Source: Mrakia gelida
Lineage: Eukaryota > Basidiomycota > Tremellomycetes > Cystofilobasidiales > Mrakiaceae
Reading direction: 5' to 3'
Length of the DNA: 64,000 nucleotides
Assembly: GCA_024345305.1 (NCBI GenBank)
Contig: BRON01000012.1
Span: 1 to 64,000 of the forward strand
Position numbers and translations under genes: made by a program. The notes below the pieces were generated by a model, which saw only the letters and a list, made by a program, of their open reading frames with translations, had not been told where the DNA came from and did no database searches. Below, in pieces: positions 56,786 to 64,000 of this stretch; position 1 is the stretch's first letter; every line of letters begins with the position of its first letter.

Positions 56786-59700
56786 TTAAAGAGTGAAGCC
56801 AGTGATGGGAACCGACGAAGGACTGATTGATCCCTTCGAACCTCCAGAGACCTTGAGTCCGGACCAGTTCCAGGTTCCTGTATGTCATCGAGCGCGAGAA
56901 GGAAAAGAGCGGAAAAGGAGAGAAGTTCGACGCGTCAGTTTCGTTCGAGAAAGTCGAGACAAGGCGAGAGTTTGAACGAACCGGTGCAGGAGCCAGATCC
57001 ACAGCTGAAGAGAAGAAGAAAGATATGTTAGGAAAGGGCAGGTTCAAGAGTATGGGTCGATGAGGAAGAAGGAAAGACGAACAGGACGTAGACCTCTTCG
57101 GCGCCAGAGTCGACGGCTGAGAGAAACGAAACGCGGTCAGCCCATCGATTCGATTCAGAGGTAAGAGAGAGTCGAAGGACTTACCGACGGTGTTTCCGGA
57201 AACAAAGTTGATGTCCTTGATCGTGACCTGAAGTCGAGAACAAGCAGCGCGAAGTGAGCAAGAATCGACGCGACGAGTAAACGAGCTTTGCTTCCTTCGT
57301 GACTCACGCCGTTGGTAGGGACTCCAGTGGGACCGCCGTTGAGGTAGTCCTGCTCGATTACGACTCCGTAGTCGCTGACTAAAAAAGGTGAAAGAATCGG
57401 GAAGGAAGCGGGAGAGGGAGGGAGATATCAGTCGGACGAGAGAGAGGAACGGAACGGACGACGAGGAAAAATGCTGACTCACTTCCAGAGACGACGTTGG
57501 AAGTGTAAGAGACTCCAGTGACGGAAGCTCCAGTTGCTCCGGAGACAGCTGCGAGCGCGAGAAGGAAGAGGAGTCAGCGAACTTCGTTCGTCGCGTCGAT
57601 GTTCGCCAACGCCTCGACTGAACTCACTCTTGATTCGAAGTCCGTTGGTGGAATCAGTAACCGAGTTGCCGATGATCGAGACGGTAGAGACCACCTTGCC
57701 GGTGGCGATGGAGCCGACTGAAGAAGGCGAAAGACAGATGGTGAGCAAGAAAGCTCATACGAGAAATGGTGAGACGGGGAGCTGGGCGTCCTTGAGATAC
57801 CATGGCCTCCTACACACTTATTTCCGGTGAAGACGATGTTGGATCCAGAGTTAATCTGAGGGAGAGTCGACGCAAGAAGGGATGGCCGGGAAAAGGACTC
57901 AGATCGAAGCAAGGATCGTAGAGTCGAGTCGACGCGTCGAGCGACAAGATGAACTCACGGCGAGGCAATCTGCGCGAGGAGACGAGGAAAAGCTGGTCAG
58001 CCAAGATGACCGAGGACATAAGAACTCGTCAACGAACTAACCATCTTGGTCTGAGAGGCGAGAGGGGAAGGTGAAGGGGCGAAGTCAGCGGTGTTTCCGT
58101 TTCGCTCGAGAAGGAAAACTCACTGTTGCAGGTGCACTTGGAGATGGTGACCGACGAAGCCGAGACGTCCTGTAGAAGAAAGAGAGACGTATCAGCTAGC
58201 ATCGAAGGGGGTGGAAGATAGATAGGCCCTCAAACGCACGAAGCAGTCGGTCTGCGAGAAAAAAAAAAAATCGGTCGCGAGTCAGCTCGAGTCGTTCGAG
58301 ATGGTCAAAAGATGTACTGACGTTGTGTCCGAGGGTCTTTCCTCCACTGAGGGTGTTACCGGCGGTGTTGTCGATCTTCGTCACGAAGAAAGAGGCAAGA
58401 GGAAAAAGCTCAGCATAGGAATCGAGACGCGTCGCGAGGTCGAGTCGAGTCAAAGATCGACACTCACGTTCACGTTGCTGATGGTCAACGCAGCTTTGTT
58501 CCCGATCGAGAAGACGTGTCGAGGAGAGTTGGCGACGTGAAGATCCTTGAAGGTTCCGCTCATGGTGACGGAGACTGAGAGAGAGGGTCGAGGAGAGTCA
58601 GTTTTGAGATGAAATCGAGAGAGCGAACGCGTCGAAGAAAAGACCGTGCTCACACATCTTGGGCTTGTCAACTCCTCCCTGTGATATGAAGGTACTCAGG
58701 CACTATCAGCATTATATCGATCTGGCTCTCGAGAGTCTCGCACTCACGTTCGATCCCAAGGTGTCCCAGAAGCTCGCACCATTTCCTGTTGAGTCGAGCG
58801 AGAAGTATCGAAGTCAGCCTTCGTGCTGAGAGATCGCTCGACTCCTCGAGGCTGATCTCACCGTTGAAGGTGTACCCCCCTCCGTTGAAGGTGATAGAGG
58901 TTCCGGAGATCGAGAAGCAAGGTCCGTCGGCCCAAGCTGGAAGCAAAACGAAAGAAGAAGAAAAACGCGTTGTGAGTTCGACAATCTTTCGGCGGTCGAG
59001 CGAGATAAAGAAGGGAAGATGGACTCACGAGTCTTTCCACAGACGTTGACTGATAGATGAGAAGTCGGCGATGAGAGTCGAAGAAGAGACGAGTGAGCAA
59101 CCGAAAGGGATGCGAGAGAGGCGACGCGATGGAAAGGGAAGAAACGAACCGCTTCCGAGGAGGTTGACGACCGTTCCAGTGAGGAGACCAGTCAAGTCGA
59201 AGATGGTCTGATGATAGACGAATCAAAGGAGGCGAGGGGGGAGAGAAGGAAGGAGGACGAGGTCAGAGGAAAGTCCTTGACGAAAACGTCGACTCTCTTA
59301 ATCGAAGCAGACGGCGCGAACGAAACATAAAAGCTCACCTTGTCGGGGACGGTGAAGGCCGAGATGCTGAAGTCAAAGAAGCAGAAGAAGAACACGTCGA
59401 TTCAGAGCTGAGCCGGAAACCGGAGAGGGAGAGAGGAGAAAAAACGGACTTGATGCTGCAGAGCGAGATGAAAAAGAGCGAGAGGAGAACCGGAGGGTCA
59501 ACAAGGTTTGAGAGGAGGCCAGAAGGGCAACGAACGCGAGGGGAAGAGATAAGCTTCAGACTAACGTTGTACACAACTTCGCACTGCAAAGAAAGGGGCC
59601 AAAGGAAGAACAAGGGTCGTTTCGTCAGCGTCGAATCAGCGGACGCGTCGTCGCGAGCGAGACGAGGGAGAGAGAGAGAGAGGACGTACGCTGCGACGGT

Positions 59701-59908
59701 GGAGATGGAGGTGATGGTTCCCTGCGATGACGAAGAAGAGACTGTGATCAGCGCTCTGAATCCTGAGCATTCTTACGAGAAGGAAGCGAAAGAGAGGCAA
59801 AATCGAACTCACAGTGCAAGCTCGAGGCTCAAGAGCAGCGGCCTGGACTCCACCGAGCTGTCCGAGAGCGAGGAGAGAGACGAGGAGAGAGGCGGTGGAG
59901 GCGAGCAT
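56786..59908 (-). CDS. Secreted polygalacturonase (GH28 family), with micro-exons
   Basis: Secreted enzyme, start at 59908 (MLASTASLLVSLLALGQLGG: signal peptide), end TAA at 56788-56786. It hydrolyses alpha-1,4 galacturonan bonds in pectin (family role). It is split into about two dozen exons. GH28 motifs are all present: the NTD motif as HNTDCFDV, the catalytic QDD as NNQDDCLA, GGHGIS (His) and NGLRIK (Arg/Lys). Other matches: GPCFSISGTSITFNGG, SGTFKDLHVANSP and the C-terminal WNWSGLKVSGG. Three micro-exons build the NTD and QDD region: 58251-58240 (12 nt, TDCF), 58050-58042 (9 nt) and 57969-57959 (11 nt). Several Cys pairs are consistent with secretion. The residue after NTD is Cys where many homologues have Gly. 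Endo- or exo-mode is not clear from this view. Confidence 0.9.
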
Positions 59909-60922
59909 CGTTGCTGAACTTGAAGAAGAGGGAAGTGGGCGGGTGGTGGTGGAATGGAAGAGAACGAAGATTTGAGATCTAGCTTTTGTACCTTTTGTCC
60001 TCCGGCCCCCCGGTAGAGAAACGGGAAGGGTTCTCCTCTTCTGAAGCCACGTGTTGAGTCTATGTCTGGATCAGAAGCCCTGGGTATCGCGGCCCTGGGT
60101 CGAGGAGAGGGGAGGCTAAGAAGCGATCTAAGGTTGTTCTGCTCGGAGGCAGTTTGACGGTCCGTCCGGACGAGATTTAGCAGGAAAAGTTTGGTTAGCC
60201 TGACCTTGTCGGTGGAATGGTAGGAAGCTACGTCGTTGAAGTCTTGCTGAGGAGCTGGGAGGCTGGAAGGGAAGCGAGGGAGACGAACAGAAGAGAGCTA
60301 GTCCCGTCTCGAACGAGGGCGGAGCTGTTGCTGAGAGAGTTCGAAGGCTGAGGGTGAAACGCCGACTTGCAGGGCCAGATTCTGTCAGCTGGGATGAACA
60401 GGGAAGACAGCGTGACAGGGTTGAGCCAGCTGCGAGAGATTGTTGGGAAGAAAAGCCGGTCGGCAGCGGGAAGGGGGTGGGCCGTTTGACAGCGAGGGAG
60501 GAGGGAGACGCGTTTGTTGAGTCCGACGAGAGCGAGTCGTTGAGAGCTAGTCAAGGGGAGAAGCTGCGAGAAAGTAACCCAAGAGGCAAGAAGAGGCCCG
60601 ATTGTACATACGGAGCTGAAGGCGGGCCGGAGGAAGGGCCAGGAACGATAAATCAGCTCGTCTGGTTTCGAGGACGAGCTGGTTTCGAAGACGAGACGCG
60701 ACGAACGAAAAGACTGAGATCGAGACTGACCATCGACCACGAAGCTGAACCTCTTCGACCATCCTCTCCCTTCGTAGGTCTGAGCGTTACTGAGCACGTC
60801 GGAAGCGGATGTACAGCGAGGAAGAAAGATGAGCCCATCGAAACTCGACGCGACTCCACTCGAAGTCGACTCTCCTCATCCCTTCTTTCCCGCTACTCCC
60901 TCGCGTAACAATGAGACTACAT
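59909..60922. other. Intergenic, about 1 kb, no recognised gene
   Basis: The segment is less purine-biased than other spacers. Long open frames exist on both strands at 60228-60908, but they lack splice-linked neighbours and domain signatures. I see no tRNA-like cloverleaf. Part of it must serve as promoter for the polygalacturonase. Confidence 0.4.
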
Positions 60923-62975
60923 TCATATCGAAAGCAGCCTGGGTCCAGTATTCGGAGGAGGCGGCGTCGGTCTCCTCGCAAGCTTCATCCTCAACCAATC
61001 CCAGGTCTCGCACTGTCGACGACGAAAAGACACAAACGAGTCAGCTCGAGGTCTCCCATTCGCTCGCTCGCTCCTTCTCCCTTCCTCCTCTTCCTTCCTC
61101 CTCTTCTAAAAGGTCCTCAGATGACGACTCACCCCATACCTCCAATACCCAATCCCAAACAACGCCCCCCCCAAATGCGCAACATGATTGAACCCTTTCC
61201 AAGCTCTCCAAATCCCCACCACGTCCAGCAGCATCATCGCTCCTGCCGCGAACTTGATAGGCATGGTGAGGAAGGGGAGGAAAATGATGCCCACTTTGGC
61301 TTCGGGGTAGGACATGGCTCCGAGGAAGAAGACGGCGTAGATAGCTCCTGAGGCACCGAGGGAGGGGACGGCGTTGTGCGCTCGAGCGAGGGAGGCGAGG
61401 GCGGAGGGGGTGAGGATGGTTTGAGTGGAGGTGATGGCGCGGAGGAGACGAGGGAGTTGGTAGAGGTTGAAGATCGTGTGGGAGAGGAGGGAGGAGATGA
61501 GTCCGGCTGTGAGTAGGTTCGGCGGGGGTGGGTTGAAAGGAGAGGGAAGGGAGGTTGAGGGTGAGACGCGTCGAAGGGAGAGCGAGGGAGTAGAAAAGGA
61601 GAAGGACGAGGGACGGACCAGCGAGGTAGAAAGCTGCGAGATGGTAGATAGCGGTGGACTCGGTGAGGCCAGGATAGGTGGAGAGGGCTTGCCGATCGCC
61701 GAGGATCAGAAAGGCGTAGCCCATGGGGACTGTTCGTTGAATCGAGACGACGACGCGAAAGAAGAGGGAGAGTGTCAGCCTTCGTTTCTTCGTCCTTCGC
61801 AGAAAGAAAGCTGGAGGGGAACTCACGGAACGACCACAGAGCAACCATGTTGAAACCGAAGTGCCACAGCTCTTGATGACTGTTGGGTTCGAACGAAGCC
61901 GAATGAACGAACGCGAACGCGAAACGCAAGGGTCAGTTCCCTCTCTCTCTCTTCCCCTCCCCATTCGAGCCCAACCGCTCGCTCCCTCCGAGTCCATCTA
62001 CTTCCACAATCGACTCACCTAAAAGTACTCGTCAAAAGTGTCACCTGTCTCCCACTAGCAGGGTTATGCATCCACCACTTGGCCATCCTCCCGTTCATCC
62101 TCGCTCCTCCGATCTTCCACGCTGCGAGCACGACGGTGTTGACTCCGACGATCATGCAAGCAAGTTTGGTAGGTTCCGAGGAGTTGAGCCAGTACTCTGC
62201 TACGGCGAGGTAACCTTGGAGGAGGGGCTGGGCGAGGGAGGCAGGGAGGGTTTTGGTGAGCGTCGAGTTGACCGAGTTGAGTTGGGTTTGGAGGTCCTGA
62301 GAGACGGATGTGAGGGTCAGGGTGAAGCAAGGAGCCGGAACGAAGAGAGAAGAGAGTGAGGCGGGGATATGATGTACCTTCTTGAGTTCGAACTGTTGAG
62401 CTGCCATCATTTCTGACTGGGAAGGGGTTGATCTCCTCCAGAGTGCGTTCCATCCGAGCTTGTCTGCCCACATTTGGGACTCCTCGTTCGTTTGCTGAGC
62501 AGCAGCGATGTAGGTGACGGCGATGAAGATGGTCGAGAACTGAAGCGGATCATGAGTAAGATTCGGAGTCAGTCGAGGTGAGAAGAAGGGTGGGGAAGAG
62601 AAGGGGAAAGAAGGCAGGGAAGGAAGGGGAAAGGGTTGAGCTCACGAGGAAGGGTTTGAGGAGGTTCCTCTTTGGCAGAGCATCGTAAGGGTCGTCAAAC
62701 TCTTCTTCGACGATGATCGTTTCCGGGGGAGAGGAAGAAGGAAGAGCTTGAGAAGCTGGAACTCGAAGAGGAGTAATCCGAGCGAACGCCGTTCGATTCG
62801 ATGGAGGAGGAGGAGAGGAGGAGGAGGGGGGAGTCGAAGGAGAAGGTGGAGGGGGAGAGGATCGACCTGGTTGAAGGAGAGGAACCGTAGAGCACGAAAA
62901 AGGACGCAAGTGAGAGAGTGGGGAGGAAGGGAACAAGGGTGTCCGATACGAGGTGAGAAGAGAGCGAGAAAACAT
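60923..62975 (-). CDS. Mitochondrial rhomboid protease, PCP1/PARL type
   Basis: Start at 62975, MFSRSLLTSYRTPLFP with basic/Ser N-terminus typical of a mitochondrial targeting signal. The rhomboid core is intact: HNPASGRQVTLLTSTF, HQELWHFGFNMVALWSF, GASGAIYAVFFL (catalytic Ser in GASG), and HVAHLGGALFGIGYWRYG (catalytic His). The last exon joins in frame as CETWDWLRMKL... and ends with a TGA at 60925-60923. In yeast, Pcp1 cleaves Mgm1 and cytochrome c peroxidase in the inner membrane; the same class of role is inferred. About seven exons. The start lies 120 bp from the divergent gene at 63096. Confidence 0.9.
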
Positions 62976-63095
62976 GGCGTCCCTGGAGACTGGATGAGCG
63001 TAGGGAGAAGGGGAGGAGGAGGGAGGAAGGGCGAAGGAAGGTTTGAACCGTCATCATCTCCTTCAAAACCCCTTCCTCCTCTTCGAATCGTCAAC
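62976..63095. promoter_or_regulatory. Short divergent promoter
   Basis: 120 bp between divergent start codons of the rhomboid gene and the unidentified gene at 63096. Purine-rich, with no clear TATA element. Confidence 0.4.
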
Positions 63096-64000
63096 ATGAC
63101 TCTTCCCTCTGCTCTCGTGAATCTATCGGAGACCGCTCATACGATGGCCGAGCGACTGGGAATCAGCGATGGGGATCCTGAGGCGTTCAAGCAGTTCGAC
63201 GTCAAGAAGAAGCTCGCATCTTCTCGGTTCGCATCTCTTCTCCTGCTATGCCGCCTTCTTTGAGGCACATCATCTACTCATACACTGACTTGTGTCTATT
63301 CTTTCGATCCTAAGTCCGAGAATCTCCCTCCTCACGGCACCGAACCCTGGTTTCGCTTGATGGTGAGCTCGACTCCTCCTCCTCCCTCCCGCTTCTTCCT
63401 CCTCTCCATCTCTCTTTCTCTAACCTTGCTCTCCACCATCTCCCAGTGCGAGTTCTCATCTCTCTACCTCCCTCGACTCGTTCAATCCATCCTCCACCTC
63501 TCCACCACCTCTTCTCCTCTCGCTCCCCTCTTCCTCCTCAAGGCCCTCGGCCATCTCCTACCTCCTCCCTTCGCTGCAACCTACTTCCGAACTCACCCCG
63601 AAGAGACTCGAAAGCTCGTCCTGGCTCAGATGGAGTACATCGCTAGCTGGGAAGTCAAGCCGACGACGTCTGATAAACCTGTTCGTAGTACAGTTTCCTG
63701 CTCTCTCGCGAAGCGAGCTCGGCCCCGACTGACGTACCCTCGCGCCGCGTCTTTCGTCTCGTCCTTTCTCGCGTCTCGCAGTACCACCTCTCCCCCTCCT
63801 CCACGCTCTTCGAATCCCACACCCGAGTCCTACACGACCTCCTCTTCCTCTCTACCCTCTGCTGCTCCTCCATCGCAGAAGGCTACTTCGTCCCCTCTTA
63901 CACCCTCCGTTTCAACACCATCGCGACCCTTCGAGCTCATCGAAGACTCTTCCCTCCTCCCAACGATCCTTCTCTCACTCAGACAATGAGAGAAGACACC
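63096..64000 (+). CDS. Unidentified gene, 3' part outside the window
   Basis: Starts MTLPSALVNLSETAHTMAER. Exons run from 63096 to about 63230, 63315-63362, 63447-63681 and from 63781 onward, interrupted by good introns; the frame holds through all joins. The reading SENLPPHGTEPWFRLM then CEFSSLYLPRLVQSILHL, PLAPLFLLKALGHLLPPP and YFVPSYTLRFNTIATLRAH is helical and Leu-rich. I do not recognise the family. It runs off the end of the window in an open exon, so it is truncated here by the window only. Confidence 0.6.

Noticed and set aside
59995..60220. Possible structured RNA in the spacer upstream of the polygalacturonase
   Set aside because: I could not draw a stable, family-specific fold or find tRNA boxes. 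It would need a covariance-model search.
60228..60908. Long open frames on both strands upstream of the rhomboid gene's end
   Set aside because: Mirror-image open frames are common in GC-rich DNA. Neither has introns, family motifs or a convincing start, unlike every confirmed gene here.

Overview
The window is nuclear DNA of an intron-rich, GC-rich fungus, most likely a basidiomycete yeast or relative; Pucciniomycotina/Microbotryomycetes is my inference, not a tested placement. Genes sit on both strands, are packed closely, and carry many short introns (about 50-110 nt) with GTGAGT- or GTAAGT-type donors, a CTGAC/CTAAC branch site and a CAG/TAG acceptor. I rebuilt reading frames by eye across introns. 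For nine genes the summed exon lengths close on a multiple of three, which supports those models.

Layout. 0-4.1 kb: a divergent pair, an F-box-type protein (-) and a CCDC47-family ER protein (+). 4.3-9.5 kb: a degenerate spliced locus, then a minus-strand gene (here 'gene D') with a conserved unknown domain and a tail built from repeated exon-intron units. 10-18.4 kb: minus-strand genes for a CaMKK/Sak1-type kinase, a TMEM205-like membrane protein and a coiled-coil protein. 18.4-22.4 kb: unresolved minus-strand exons. 22.6-29.9 kb: a composite segmental duplication holding broken copies of CTNNBL1, RBM42 and an F-box gene, then a second copy of the 4.3-9.5 kb block with an apparently intact short paralogue (D2). 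30-42.2 kb: a small hypothetical gene, intact CTNNBL1 (-) and RBM42 (+) diverging from a 220-bp promoter, an F-box gene and proteasome receptor RPN13. 42.7-49.3 kb: a second small F-box gene, a second TMEM205-like gene, a small membrane protein and a tubby/LOR-type protein. 49.8-64 kb: SDA1 (60S ribosome biogenesis), cyclophilin 40, a secreted GH28 polygalacturonase, a mitochondrial rhomboid protease (PCP1/PARL type) and the start of an unidentified gene.

Most genes are housekeeping: splicing (CTNNBL1, RBM42), proteasome and ubiquitin (RPN13, F-box proteins), ribosome assembly, Hsp90 co-chaperone, mitochondrial protease. The unusual material is the duplicated segment with pseudogenes, a paralogue pair whose non-coding flanks are far more alike than their coding exons, a gene grown by exon-intron duplication, micro-exons of 9-12 nt in three genes, and a strongly over-represented palindrome, GACGCGTC. 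I saw no tRNA, rRNA, CRISPR array or intact transposon.
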